A stretch of 64,000 bases of DNA from Bacillota bacterium (GTDB lineage: Bacteria; Bacillota; Clostridia; Lachnospirales; Lachnospiraceae). Below are positions 26,410 through 35,081 of this stretch, one piece after another. The translations under genes were made by a program, and so were the position numbers. Location: assembly GCA_023437715.1 (NCBI GenBank), contig JAEZFK010000072.1:1-64000 (forward strand), given 5' to 3'. Every line of letters begins with the position of its first letter. Positions within the stretch are counted from its first letter, which is position 1. The notes below the pieces were generated by a model, which saw only the letters and a list, made by a program, of their open reading frames with translations, ran no database searches and had not been told where the DNA came from.

Positions 26410-27255
26410 TTACAGCGGCTCCTTACAGTTAAATATGCGGATGTGCTGCTTCACATTCTCGTATACCCCCCGCACCATGGCTTCGTTCAGACCGAAATAA
26501 TCATGCTTTCCCGGCGCTTCCAGATACTTGGCCGCTTCCCTGGTCAGGCAGTCAAAGCTGGCTGTAGCTATGTTGATCTTGCGGATTCCCAGGCCGGCAG
26601 CCTTTCGGAAATCCTCCGGGGTAATGCCTGTTCCCCCGTGCAGGACTAAAGGAACCTCTGTCCTCTCCCCAATGGACTTTAAAACATCAAAGGCCAGCCT
26701 TGGGGCTACGGGATAGTTGCCGTGGGCATTGCCGATGGCCACCGCCAGAGCGTCAACTCCCGTTCTTTTACAAAAGATTTCCGCATCCGACGGATTGGTG
26801 CAGCGGATTCCTTCATCTGTGGTTCCGTCTTCGCTTCCGCCCACAAGTCCCAGCTCTGCTTCCAGAGTGGCGCCGTAGACCGTTGCAAGATTGCGTGCTT
26901 CCAGGGTCTTTGCGATATTTTCCTCAAAGGGAAGACTGGAGCCGTCCAGCATGACCGAGGTAAAGCCAAAGTCCAGGGCCTTCCTTAAAACCTCAAGTGT
27001 CTTTCCATGATCCAGATGAACCGCAATATCCACTTTCGCCTGTCTTGCCGCCTCCACCATCATGGGGCCCATCAGCGCCAGCGGGGAATGAGGAAGTCTT
27101 ACCTCTGCAATCTGTAAGATTATGGGCGTATTCATCTCTTCGGCTGCAGCCACGGCGCCCTTCACCATCTCAAGGTTGCCTACGCTGAATGCTCCGACTG
27201 CCCGTTTTTCCTCTGCCGCTTCTTTAAGCAATTCTTTCATTTTTACTAATGCCAT
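26410..27255 (-). CDS. class II ketose-bisphosphate aldolase (IolJ/FbaA family)
   Basis: 281 residues; class II aldolase TIM barrel with zinc ligands in VDIAVHLDHGKT and LVLHGGTGI and the phosphate-binding INIATASF. The start at 27255 (MALVKMKE) follows GAGGGGG; the upstream in-frame Met lies at the promoter. In an operon with IolE- and IolG-like genes the likely substrate is 2-deoxy-5-keto-gluconate-6-phosphate (IolJ role), giving DHAP and malonic semialdehyde; fructose- or tagatose-bisphosphate remains possible. IolB, IolC and IolD genes are not in this window. Confidence 0.87.
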   Translation of the reverse strand: MALVKMKELLKEAAEEKRAVGAFSVGNLEMVKGAVAAAEEMNTPIILQIAEVRLPHSPLALMGPMMVEAARQAKVDIAVHLDHGKTLEVLRKALDFGFTSVMLDGSSLPFEENIAKTLEARNLATVYGATLEAELGLVGGSEDGTTDEGIRCTNPSDAEIFCKRTGVDALAVAIGNAHGNYPVAPRLAFDVLKSIGERTEVPLVLHGGTGITPEDFRKAAGLGIRKINIATASFDCLTREAAKYLEAPGKHDYFGLNEAMVRGVYENVKQHIRIFNCKEPL

Positions 27256-27292
27256 GCTTCCCCCTCTTTCATTTTGTTTATTTGTATGATAA

Positions 27293-27399
27293 TATTTTGA
27301 TTTTATTCGTGTAATGTTTTGGTTATATTTTAGCACTTATCATGGGAATGGTCAAGATGAACTTAGGATTTTTTTTATTATATGGTCACCTATTGGTTA
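27293..27399. promoter_or_regulatory. three IolR-like operator half-sites
   Basis: Remembered consensus of B. subtilis IolR is WRAYCAADARD. On the minus strand TAACCAATAGG (27389-27399) fits at all 11 positions; TAACCAAAACA (27315-27325) and AAATCAAAATA (27293-27303) fit at 10. One abuts the -10 of the aldolase promoter and one lies just upstream of the -35 of the deoR promoter, as expected for control by the divergent DeoR-family gene. Confidence 0.55.
27327..27355 (-). promoter_or_regulatory. sigma-A promoter of the aldolase-iolE-iolG operon
   Basis: TTGACC (27350-27355) and TAAAAT (27327-27332), spacer 17, minus strand, about 72 bases before the aldolase start codon. Confidence 0.8.
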
Positions 27400-27403
27400 T
27401 TTC

Positions 27404-27432
27404 TTGATATTTTCCCTTGCCTCTGTTATAAT
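27404..27432 (+). promoter_or_regulatory. sigma-A promoter of the deoR-family gene
   Basis: TTGATA (27404-27409) and TATAAT (27427-27432), spacer 17, plus strand. The start codon at 27481 lies downstream of it, which rules out the longer frame starting at 27382. Confidence 0.82.
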
Positions 27433-27480
27433 CTTAGCATAACAGCGCGCCTTAAAGGCCGCCGGGTAAGGAGTAAACCT

Positions 27481-28272
27481 ATGAGAATATCCCGAATTGA
27501 CCAACTGGAGCAATATATATTAGAGCATAGAACGGTGTCCATCGACGATCTGTGCGAAGCATTTGAAATTTCAAAAAACACTGTCCGCCGGGACTTAGAG
27601 GTCCTGGTTTCCCGTGGTACCGTGGAAAAGGTCTACGGCGGAGTGGTCGCCTGCGACAGCGGAACCTCCATCCCCAATCTGGTGGCTTTTAACGAGAGGG
27701 CCAGCCGCAATGCCCAGAGCAAGCAGAGAATCGCCGCCCTGGCCGCCTCCTTTGTGCGGGAGCGGGATATCATATACATTGACAGCGGCACCACCACCAT
27801 GAACATTGTGGATCATTTATCCCATTTGAGCACGGTTACCGTCATCACCAACAGCCTTCAGGTCATTAACAAAGCCATGAGCTATCCCAACATCAACCTG
27901 CTCGTCCTTCCAGGATCCTTAAAACGGGATACCGCTTCTCTGGTGGGAAGCTCCTGCGTGGAATATTTAGAGGACTACAACATTGTACGGGCATTTATGG
28001 CCTGTACCGGCGTTTCCATGAAAGCGGGAATCTGCAACGCCTCTACGGATGAGTACAACATCAAAAAGGCTGCACTGAAAAAAAGCCAGAAGCATTACCT
28101 TCTGGCGGATTCCTCTAAGTTCGGGAAAGTATCCCTTATGACCTATGGGGATGTGGAACAGTTCGATTATATTTTGACCGAGCAGATGCCGGAGGAGGCT
28201 TTCTGCTCTTACTGCCGGGAACATGACTGCACCATCCAGATCGCTCAGCCCGCTCCCTATGAAGAAGGGTAA
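27481..28272 (+). CDS. DeoR-family transcriptional repressor (IolR/GlcR-like)
   Basis: 263 residues. Winged HTH at 1-57 with VSIDDLCEAFEISKNTVRRD, then the DeoR sensor domain with the sugar-phosphate motif DIIYIDSGTTTMNIV and TNSLQVINKA. DeoR-family proteins usually release DNA on binding a phosphorylated sugar. Start at 27481 follows AAGGAG. Transcribed divergently from the aldolase-iolE-iolG operon, with IolR-like half-sites between, so it probably represses that operon and itself. It ends 11 bases before the convergent permease gene. Confidence 0.9.
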   Translation: MRISRIDQLEQYILEHRTVSIDDLCEAFEISKNTVRRDLEVLVSRGTVEKVYGGVVACDSGTSIPNLVAFNERASRNAQSKQRIAALAASFVRERDIIYIDSGTTTMNIVDHLSHLSTVTVITNSLQVINKAMSYPNINLLVLPGSLKRDTASLVGSSCVEYLEDYNIVRAFMACTGVSMKAGICNASTDEYNIKKAALKKSQKHYLLADSSKFGKVSLMTYGDVEQFDYILTEQMPEEAFCSYCREHDCTIQIAQPAPYEEG

Positions 28273-28283
28273 GGGCCTGCAGG

Positions 28284-29138
28284 CTAGCCCTTTAAGCCGG
28301 ATGTGCTGATGCCCTCCACCAGATATTTCTGCAAGCAGATGAAAATGATTACCGCAGGCAGAATGGACAGGGTTGCCATGGCGAACATGGCGCCGTAATC
28401 CGAGGAAGAGCCCGGATCGCTGAACAGCTTTAAGGCCAGGCTGACCGGATATTTTGCCGACTCATTGATATAAAGCAGGGCGGACAGGAAATCATCCCAT
28501 CTCCACATAAAGGAAAAAATGCTGGCCGTAATAAGAGCAGGGGTAATAAGCGGCAGGATGATCCTGGAAAAGATGCTGTAATAGGAGCAGCCGTCAATCT
28601 TGGCCGCTTCATCCAGTTCCCTGGGAATGCCGTCAATGAAGTTTATCATCAGATAGATGAAAAAGCCCTGAATGGCAAAATAATAGGGAACGATCAGCGG
28701 CCGGTAGCTGCCCACCCAGCCAAGCTTCTGATACCATAAGTACTGGGGAATCATGAGAACCTGAGCCGGAAGCATCATGGAAAGCAGCATCGCCACAAAC
28801 AGGAACCTTCTTCCGAAAAACCTGCATCTGGCAAGGCCGAAAGCCACGAAAGCGGAAGAAAACACAGTGCCGAAGGTAGCTACAATGGCGATGAACAGGG
28901 AATTTTTAAAAAATGTGGCAAAGGTAACCTTAGCAAAGCCTCTCCAGCCATTTGCGTAATTGGCTAATACAAATCTTTTCGGAATCAGCTGGCCGGCAGT
29001 TGTGAAAATGGTGTTGGTTTCCTTAAAGGAGCTCATAACCATCCAAATCAGCGGATAAATCATCACAATTCCAAGGCCGCATACAATCACATGATAGCAA
29101 ATCTTACCGATCCTTCTTTTGGTTTTCACGATTTTCAC
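28284..29138 (-). CDS. sugar ABC transporter permease (MalG/MsmG type)
   Basis: 284 residues with six membrane helices and the coupling loop IPRELDEAAKIDGCSYYSIF. The N-terminus is basic (MKIVKTKRRIGK). The start overlaps the stop of the upstream permease gene by 4 bases (ATGA-type), indicating tight coupling. Partner of the MalF-type subunit; no dedicated ATPase gene is present, so a shared MsmX-like ATPase encoded elsewhere is likely, as is common for these transporters. Confidence 0.93.
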   Translation of the reverse strand: MKIVKTKRRIGKICYHVIVCGLGIVMIYPLIWMVMSSFKETNTIFTTAGQLIPKRFVLANYANGWRGFAKVTFATFFKNSLFIAIVATFGTVFSSAFVAFGLARCRFFGRRFLFVAMLLSMMLPAQVLMIPQYLWYQKLGWVGSYRPLIVPYYFAIQGFFIYLMINFIDGIPRELDEAAKIDGCSYYSIFSRIILPLITPALITASIFSFMWRWDDFLSALLYINESAKYPVSLALKLFSDPGSSSDYGAMFAMATLSILPAVIIFICLQKYLVEGISTSGLKG

Positions 29139-30046
29139 ACTCCTTCCGTATATACCCAGAATTTCTTTGTAGCAAACAGAATCAATGTAATCAGTCCGAT
29201 AATTCCTAACATTACCCAGGCTAAGGCCGCCCCATATCCTGTGTTATAGAACTCAAAGGACTGCTGATACATGTATACTGTATAAAACAGGGTGGAATTT
29301 AAAGGTTTTCCCTGGGTGATGATGAAGCATTGGGTAAAGGCCAGGAAGCCGTTAATCATCTGCATAACCAGGTTAAAGAAAATGGTGGGCGTTAAAAGAG
29401 GCAGGGTGATCTTAAAAAACTGGGAGAATTTATTAGCGCCGTCCACTCTGGCCGCTTCGTAAAGGGTCGTGGGAATCTGTTTTAAAGAGGATAAAAAGAT
29501 CAGCATGGAAGAGCCGAACTGCCAGATGGCCAGTATAATCAGGGTCCAGATGGCTGTGTTTTTATTTCCAAGCCAGGCAAAGCTGGTCTGGATGCCGAAA
29601 ATCGCCAGAAGATGGTTTACCACGCCGTCGGTTGCGAACATTCTCTTCCAGAGAATCGCCACTGCCACAGAACCGCCGATAATAGAGGGGAGATAATAAG
29701 CCGCCCGGTAAAAGCCTGTGGCCCTGGTTGTGTTGAGAAGCAGCATGGCAACCAGAAGAGCAAAAACCAGACGCAGGGGAACCGATACAAGAGCGAAGTA
29801 AAACGTAACCCCAATGGTCTGAAAGAACACCTTATCATCGGTAAACATCTTAACATAATTCTTTAATCCCGTAAAAACAGGCGGAGATAAAATATTATAA
29901 TCGCATAAGGAATAATAAAATGAGATCCCCATGGGCACTACCATGAACATCAGAAAGCCGATGGTAAACGGAAGGCTGAATACAACCCCTGCCGTGCTTT
30001 CCTTATGCAAAAAACGTCTGAGGCCGTCACCTCTGTTATTTTTCAT
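29135..30046 (-). CDS. sugar ABC transporter permease (MalF/MsmF type)
   Basis: 303 residues with six membrane helices and the coupling loop TTLYEAARVDGANKFSQFF. The start at 30046 (MKNNRG) follows GGAGGG by 6 bases; two upstream in-frame Met codons sit within or before that RBS. Lies between the binding-protein gene (with an intervening hairpin) and the MalG-type gene. Confidence 0.92.
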   Translation of the reverse strand: MKNNRGDGLRRFLHKESTAGVVFSLPFTIGFLMFMVVPMGISFYYSLCDYNILSPPVFTGLKNYVKMFTDDKVFFQTIGVTFYFALVSVPLRLVFALLVAMLLLNTTRATGFYRAAYYLPSIIGGSVAVAILWKRMFATDGVVNHLLAIFGIQTSFAWLGNKNTAIWTLIILAIWQFGSSMLIFLSSLKQIPTTLYEAARVDGANKFSQFFKITLPLLTPTIFFNLVMQMINGFLAFTQCFIITQGKPLNSTLFYTVYMYQQSFEFYNTGYGAALAWVMLGIIGLITLILFATKKFWVYTEGV

Positions 30047-30089
30047 ATGCATCCCTCCATTCACTGGAAATCACTGTTTGATAAAAACA

Positions 30090-30109
30090 GGGCAGAGCTT
30101 CCTCTGCCC
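30090..30109 (-). terminator. hairpin between the sugar-binding protein and permease genes
   Basis: GGGCAGAG / CTCTGCCC stem; on the minus strand CTGTTTTTATC follows. A leaky terminator or 3'-stabilising stem. Confidence 0.6.
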
Positions 30110-30131
30110 CATAAAGCATTTTTTTCGTTAT

Positions 30132-31505
30132 TTATTTTGTGCTCATAATATTGTTGGCACCGTTATAGAACTCTTCTGCGGCAGTGGCAGCGTCATAAGC
30201 ACCGTAGCACAGCTGTTCCTGAACCTGGTTTAACAGATTGGAAACCTCGCTGGCTCCGTCCGGCTGAGGAGGATTAATAGGAGAACTATTGGGAGTTACC
30301 ACTTCGTTTATATAGCGGATAACTTCCTGCTCAATAGGAGTCATCTTGGGAGCTAATTCGTCTGCGATTACGCTGGAAGCCGGAACCCCTCTTTCACCTA
30401 ACAGGATGTTGTTGGCGTCACTGGAATTGGTTAAGAAATTCAACACCTTAACAGCTTCATCCGGATTCTTTGTATGAGCGCCTACAGAGAAGAATTGGCT
30501 GGACTTTAAGTAGCCGGACTTCTTTGGATCTGCCGACGGCCATGTGGTAATGCCGATTTCAACGCCTTCCGGAGCTGCGTTCTGCATAGCGGTCAGCTGG
30601 TTGGAGTTATAGAAAGCACACCAGGACATTGTTTCGGGACTGGAGCCGTATACCAGAGGCTCCTGCTCTACAGAACCGATGGAAAGCTCTGCGAATACGC
30701 CGGGATCAATAAACCAGCCCTCTTTTATCCCCGTTTCATACATCTGGAAGAATGGGAGATAGTCTTTTGCAGTTCCGCCCATTTTCTTATCTCCATAGAG
30801 AACAATGTCATAGCCTCTCATGAAGTAATCCAGGTAAGCGCCTGCATTATAATAAGCGATGTTCGTCTTGTAGCCTGTCTTTTCATAAACCTGACGGCAT
30901 ACATCCTCAAATTCATCAATGGTCATGTAATCCTTGATCTTAATTCCGTTCTCATCCAGAAGAGTTTTATTATACAGTAAGGACGGAGCGTTAATTCCTG
31001 CGCAGATGGCATAGACGCCTCCGTCAACAGTTCCGCTTGCCATGGTGTTTTCAGAAATATTGGAAACATCCAGAGTACCTTTTTCAATGTATGGCTTTAA
31101 GTCTACCAAAAGGCCGTTTTTCACATACTGGTCGATATAGGCGTAATCCATCTGAACCAGGTCCGGAATGGCCTGACCTGCTGCCGATGTGGCCAGCTTG
31201 TTCCAATAATCGGACCACTCGGAAAACTGTCCTTCAATGGTAACGCCCGGATTCTGTTCTGCATAAAGGTCCAGGACCTGCTGCGTCCTCTCGTTGCGGA
31301 CCTGGTTCCCCCACCAGCTCATGGTCAGCTTTACATCCCCTCCGCCGGAGCCTGCTGCCGTTGTATCCGCTGCTGCCGTTGTGTCCGCAGCTGCTGTAGA
31401 CGCCGCCGTTGTTCCTGTTGAAGCAGATTGGGAGCTCCCCCCGCACCCGGCCAGTGAGGCCGCTGCCATACAACAGGTCATAAGTAAAGCAACTTTCTTC
31501 TTCAT
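30132..31505 (-). CDS. sugar ABC transporter substrate-binding lipoprotein (family 1)
   Basis: 457 residues. Lipoprotein signal with MAAASLAGCGG (Cys 20) and an Ala/Thr-rich linker with two near-identical AADTT units. The mature protein is a family 1 extracellular solute-binding protein: LTMSWWGNQVRNERTQQVLD at its start and EPLVYGSSPETMSWCAFYNS near the ligand cleft. First gene of the operon, followed by a hairpin and two permeases. Divergent from the YesMN-type pair, which probably senses the same sugar. The nearby iol-like genes make a polyol or glycoside ligand plausible, but it cannot be read from sequence. Confidence 0.92.
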   Translation of the reverse strand: MKKKVALLMTCCMAAASLAGCGGSSQSASTGTTAASTAAADTTAAADTTAAGSGGGDVKLTMSWWGNQVRNERTQQVLDLYAEQNPGVTIEGQFSEWSDYWNKLATSAAGQAIPDLVQMDYAYIDQYVKNGLLVDLKPYIEKGTLDVSNISENTMASGTVDGGVYAICAGINAPSLLYNKTLLDENGIKIKDYMTIDEFEDVCRQVYEKTGYKTNIAYYNAGAYLDYFMRGYDIVLYGDKKMGGTAKDYLPFFQMYETGIKEGWFIDPGVFAELSIGSVEQEPLVYGSSPETMSWCAFYNSNQLTAMQNAAPEGVEIGITTWPSADPKKSGYLKSSQFFSVGAHTKNPDEAVKVLNFLTNSSDANNILLGERGVPASSVIADELAPKMTPIEQEVIRYINEVVTPNSSPINPPQPDGASEVSNLLNQVQEQLCYGAYDAATAAEEFYNGANNIMSTK

Positions 31506-31548
31506 ATATACCTTCCTCCTTTTTCATTGTTTCTTTCAATGTGATTTC

Positions 31549-31577
31549 ATTATACGTTTCAGCCTGAAAGCAGTAAA
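31549..31577 (-). promoter_or_regulatory. promoter of the sugar ABC operon, weak -35
   Basis: TATAAT (31549-31554) with TTTACT (31572-31577) at spacer 17, minus strand. The poor -35 together with the repeats just upstream suggests a dependence on an activator. Confidence 0.65.
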
Positions 31578-31582
31578 TGATC

Positions 31583-31614
31583 AAAACCGAGTTCGAAGTT
31601 GAAAAAACCGAGTT
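31583..31614. promoter_or_regulatory. direct repeats, likely YesN-type regulator sites
   Basis: Two identical 11-base copies of AAAACCGAGTT (31583-31593 and 31604-31614) offset by 21 bp, two helical turns, beginning 6 bases upstream of the -35 of the sugar transporter promoter. This is the expected class II layout for an AraC-type activator. Confidence 0.65.
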
Positions 31615-31649
31615 TTTTATATAATTTGCATAGTTTTTTGATTATTTCC

Positions 31650-31678
31650 TTGTATTAGTTCAACCTTTTCTATATAAT
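31650..31678 (+). promoter_or_regulatory. promoter of the YesM/YesN-type two-component genes
   Basis: TTGTAT (31650-31655) and TATAAT (31673-31678), spacer 17, plus strand, 27 bases before the kinase start codon. Confidence 0.7.
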
Positions 31679-31704
31679 TTGAATGTCATAGCAAAGGAGG
31701 ACCC

Positions 31705-33480
31705 ATGAAAACATTTATCCGGAATCTGTCATTAAAAAAGAAGATTCATTCCATCGTGCTCTTCTGCATCCTGCTCCTGGCTGTTACTTCCCTTATCAGC
31801 ATCCGTCTGACCTCTTCAGCCCATCAGAAGGTGCTTTATCAATCAGTTGCCACCTCCCTGTCCTATTCCGGCAAGGAGCTTGACAACCGGCTCGCCAGCA
31901 TCCGCACCATGGCGGACATGATCCTGGCCGACGCCACCATGCAGAGGGAGTTAAGCATCTTAAATGATACATACGATTTACAGGACCGTGCCATTGCCTA
32001 TAAGACCATTTACACGGCATTGAATGAGTATTATTTTAACTTCCGGAAAAATAACATCCGGTATATGAGCCTTTATCAGAAGAACTTTTCCGTCAACACC
32101 CATATCACCAACCGGTCCAGGCTGCCTGACTCCGTCATTGCAGATCTGATAAAAAGATCGGAGGAAGGGAAAGGGGAAACGCTGTGGATCACGGATTACT
32201 GCGAGGAATACGGCCTGTTTCTGGTAAAAAACATACGCCGCATAGAATTTCTCAAGCTGGATTCCATCGGAAATCTCATTGTCAACATTGACATGAACCA
32301 GCTGATGAACTTATCCACAGATACCAGCCATCTCTACGAAAAAGCCGACTATATCCTCTACGACCAGGGAAACATCATATACAATTCCTCCGGCCTTTCA
32401 CCGGAAAAAGGATTTAAGAATGTGTTCCGGGACCGGTACGGCATTCTCAGCGCCTCCGGCAAGGATTACTTTTTTGTGAGGAGAAATCTGCCGGACTTTA
32501 ACTGGGGCTATGTGTGCATTATCCCTTATGACAATATTGTAGCCACCCTTCGTGTCAGCCTGAACCTTTGCCTGTTCATCACATTTGCCGCGGTGCTGGC
32601 TTCCATAGCCTTGTCCTCCACCCTCATTGACTCTATCACCAGGCATTTTGACAATCTGCTGTTAAAAATGCAGAATTTCGCCGATGGGCAGAAGGAGGAG
32701 CTGTCCGTGAATTACGATTACAGGAAGCGTACCGATGAGCTTGGAATCCTTCACACCCGGTTCGACCAGATGGTGGAAGAGGTGAACCAGCTGATCCGCT
32801 CCAACTACCTCAATGAGATTAAGAAAAAGGAGGCCCAGTTAAAAGCCCTGGAAAACCAGATCAACCCCCATTTTCTCTACAATACCTTAGAATCCATTAA
32901 CTGGAGAGCCAAATACGTGGGAGCAAAGGACATTTCCTCCATGGCTGAGTCCCTTGGAACCATGCTCCGGATCACCCTGGATCAGAAAAGCAAGCAGGTT
33001 CCCCTGCGCCGGGAGCTGGAGCTGGTGCAGTGCTATATGACCATTCAGAAATACCGTTATGAGGACCGCCTGGAATATGAGGTTTCCGTGCCCGAACGGC
33101 TTTTGGACTGCTTTATTTTAAAGCTGACCCTTCAGCCTCTGGTGGAAAATGCCATCCGTTACGGGCTGGAGGAAAATACCGAGGGCTGCCGCATCCAGAT
33201 CCTGGCGGAATCCGACGACGTTTTCCTGTATGTTTATGTAAAAAATAACGGCTCCGTCTTTAACGACCAGCTCCTTTTAAAGCTGAAATCCCATCAGATC
33301 AAGACTCACGGCTTTGGAATCGGCCTCTTAAACATTCAGGAACGGATGGAGCTGACCTATGGGGATGCAGACGGCCTGAACCTTTATAATGAAAATGAAC
33401 AGGCTGTGGCAAAGCTCACCTTCCCTATGCCCCCTTCTTCTGAAGATTTCCGGAGCCTGAAAGGAGAATTTAAATGCTGA
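31705..33480 (+). CDS. sensor histidine kinase, YesM type
   Basis: 591 residues. Membrane helix near 15-37, a large extracellular sensor region to about 283, a second helix (LCLFITFAAVLASIAL), a HAMP domain, and the His_kinase domain with phosphoacceptor His in ALENQINPHFLYNTLESINW, followed by a HATPase_c domain (ENAIRYGLEEN and GFGIGLLNIQERM). It senses an extracellular sugar, directly or through the binding protein, and phosphorylates the response regulator whose ATG overlaps its stop codon region (33474 against stop at 33480). Start follows AAAGGAGG. Confidence 0.94.
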   Translation: MKTFIRNLSLKKKIHSIVLFCILLLAVTSLISIRLTSSAHQKVLYQSVATSLSYSGKELDNRLASIRTMADMILADATMQRELSILNDTYDLQDRAIAYKTIYTALNEYYFNFRKNNIRYMSLYQKNFSVNTHITNRSRLPDSVIADLIKRSEEGKGETLWITDYCEEYGLFLVKNIRRIEFLKLDSIGNLIVNIDMNQLMNLSTDTSHLYEKADYILYDQGNIIYNSSGLSPEKGFKNVFRDRYGILSASGKDYFFVRRNLPDFNWGYVCIIPYDNIVATLRVSLNLCLFITFAAVLASIALSSTLIDSITRHFDNLLLKMQNFADGQKEELSVNYDYRKRTDELGILHTRFDQMVEEVNQLIRSNYLNEIKKKEAQLKALENQINPHFLYNTLESINWRAKYVGAKDISSMAESLGTMLRITLDQKSKQVPLRRELELVQCYMTIQKYRYEDRLEYEVSVPERLLDCFILKLTLQPLVENAIRYGLEENTEGCRIQILAESDDVFLYVYVKNNGSVFNDQLLLKLKSHQIKTHGFGIGLLNIQERMELTYGDADGLNLYNENEQAVAKLTFPMPPSSEDFRSLKGEFKC

Positions 33481-35000
33481 AATTAATAATCGCTGATGAT
33501 GAAAGAATGATCCGGGAATCCATATCCTCTCTCATCGACTGGAACAGCCTGGGCATTGAGCTGATCGGCACCTGCAGCGATGGAATTGAAGCCTATAACA
33601 TGATTCTGGACGAATGCCCGGATATAGTTCTGACCGACATCCGGATGCCGGGCATTTCCGGCCTGGAGCTGGTGGAACGGATTTCTCAGACCGACATGGA
33701 CACCCAGTTCATCATTCTTTCCGGGTTCGGGGAATTCGAATATGCGAAGCAGGCCATGAAGTACCGGGTCCACCATTATCTCGTAAAGCCCTGCAATGAG
33801 GAGCAGATCATAGAAAGCATGCAGGATGTGATTCGCGAATATTACCACCGCCGGGCCTTTCAGGGTCTTCAGGACCGGCAGAGGGCTCTTACAGATAACC
33901 TGCATTTCAGCGTGCTGGCAAATATCATCAATGAGAGAATCTATCTGCCCGAAGCTCCGGAACCGGCCTGGGATGCCTATTCCGGGTTTATGGACTTTTT
34001 CTATACCGGCTATGAGATGTGCTATCTTCATTTTCTGGAGGAGGAGGATCTGACCGATGTTTTAGAACAAATTTACAGCTACATGACGGAAAATGCTCCC
34101 GGAATCTGCATCTACTCCCTTTACGTGAGAAATACCCTGATCTTTTTCTTTGAAAGCCATCAGGTTTCCTATGACAGGCTGGATGCCTTCATCAGGACGC
34201 TTTCACCGAAAGGCCGGACCGTGGCGCCAGATTACCGCAGGGCCTCCTTTCCCAACCTTTCCCGGCTGATTGAAACCCTTATCAGCAAAATTAAACGATA
34301 TGGGATCATCTATCTTATAAACGGATTAAAGCCGGTTCCCATCTGCAATTACAAAAACCTGATATCAAAAATTGAGCAGCTCACCACCTCCCTTATGGAG
34401 CGGAAAGGAGCAGAGCGGCAGACAGGGCTGGAAGAGCTTAAAAGTATTTTAAATGACATCAATAACCCGGAATTCCTAAAGCAGGCAGGCTCCCGCATGG
34501 TTATTAAATTTACCACGGACAGCAGCTACTATTCTTCCGTGGAGGTTACCGAATATCTCATGGCCTTAAATCAGCAGACCAGCCTGGAGGACCTTCGGGT
34601 CATGCTCATGGAAAAGGTGAAAAGGCTTCTGGATGATTCCGCAGAAGCCCCCCAGCGCTACAGTCCGTTTATTGAAAAGGTCATGCAGTATGTGGAAAAT
34701 AATTTAAACGATCCCAACCTGACCCTGAAATGGATTGCGGAAAATTACCTGTTTATGAATGTGGATTATGTCAGCGCCCGTTTTATCAAAGAAACCAGGC
34801 AGAAATTTTCCAACTATATTACCACCCTCCGCATCCAGAAAGCAAAACAGCTGCTGGCCGATGACCACGCGGAGCAGATCCAGTGGATCGCGGAACAAGT
34901 TGGCTGCGGCAATAATCCCCAGTATTTCAGCCAGATATTTAAGAAAAATACGGGAATGACACCGAGCGCTTATGTAAAAATGATAAACGGGGGAGAGTAA
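33474..35000 (+). CDS. response regulator with AraC-type DNA-binding domain (YesN type)
   Basis: 508 residues. Receiver domain 1-120 with acidic residues in IIADDE, phospho-acceptor Asp55 in IVLTDIRMPG and Lys in HHYLVKPCNEEQ. A middle region of about 280 residues has no clear domain. AraC HTH at about 400-505 (LTLKWIAENYLFMNVDYVSA, GCGNNPQYFSQIFKKNTGMT, PSAYVK). Its gene overlaps the kinase gene by 7 bases. The probable target is the divergent sugar ABC operon through the 21-bp-spaced repeats at 31583-31614. Confidence 0.94.
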   Translation: MLKLIIADDERMIRESISSLIDWNSLGIELIGTCSDGIEAYNMILDECPDIVLTDIRMPGISGLELVERISQTDMDTQFIILSGFGEFEYAKQAMKYRVHHYLVKPCNEEQIIESMQDVIREYYHRRAFQGLQDRQRALTDNLHFSVLANIINERIYLPEAPEPAWDAYSGFMDFFYTGYEMCYLHFLEEEDLTDVLEQIYSYMTENAPGICIYSLYVRNTLIFFFESHQVSYDRLDAFIRTLSPKGRTVAPDYRRASFPNLSRLIETLISKIKRYGIIYLINGLKPVPICNYKNLISKIEQLTTSLMERKGAERQTGLEELKSILNDINNPEFLKQAGSRMVIKFTTDSSYYSSVEVTEYLMALNQQTSLEDLRVMLMEKVKRLLDDSAEAPQRYSPFIEKVMQYVENNLNDPNLTLKWIAENYLFMNVDYVSARFIKETRQKFSNYITTLRIQKAKQLLADDHAEQIQWIAEQVGCGNNPQYFSQIFKKNTGMTPSAYVKMINGGE

Positions 35001-35015
35001 AAAACAGAAAAAAAT

Positions 35016-35053
35016 ACGGCCGGGAAACTCCTTTCATGGAATTTCCCGGCCGT
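35016..35053. terminator. terminator between convergent genes
   Basis: Perfect 12-base arms ACGGCCGGGAAA / TTTCCCGGCCGT; on the minus strand ATTTTTTTC follows. It clearly ends the epimerase operon and may also serve the two-component operon on the plus strand. Confidence 0.88.
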
Positions 35054-35081
35054 TCCTGGTTTATGACAGAATTGTCCCTGT

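Noticed and set aside
27382..27480. Longer N-terminus for the DeoR-family regulator
   Set aside because: It would begin upstream of the -35 of the gene's own promoter and lacks an RBS; ATG 27481 has AAGGAG and starts the HTH correctly.
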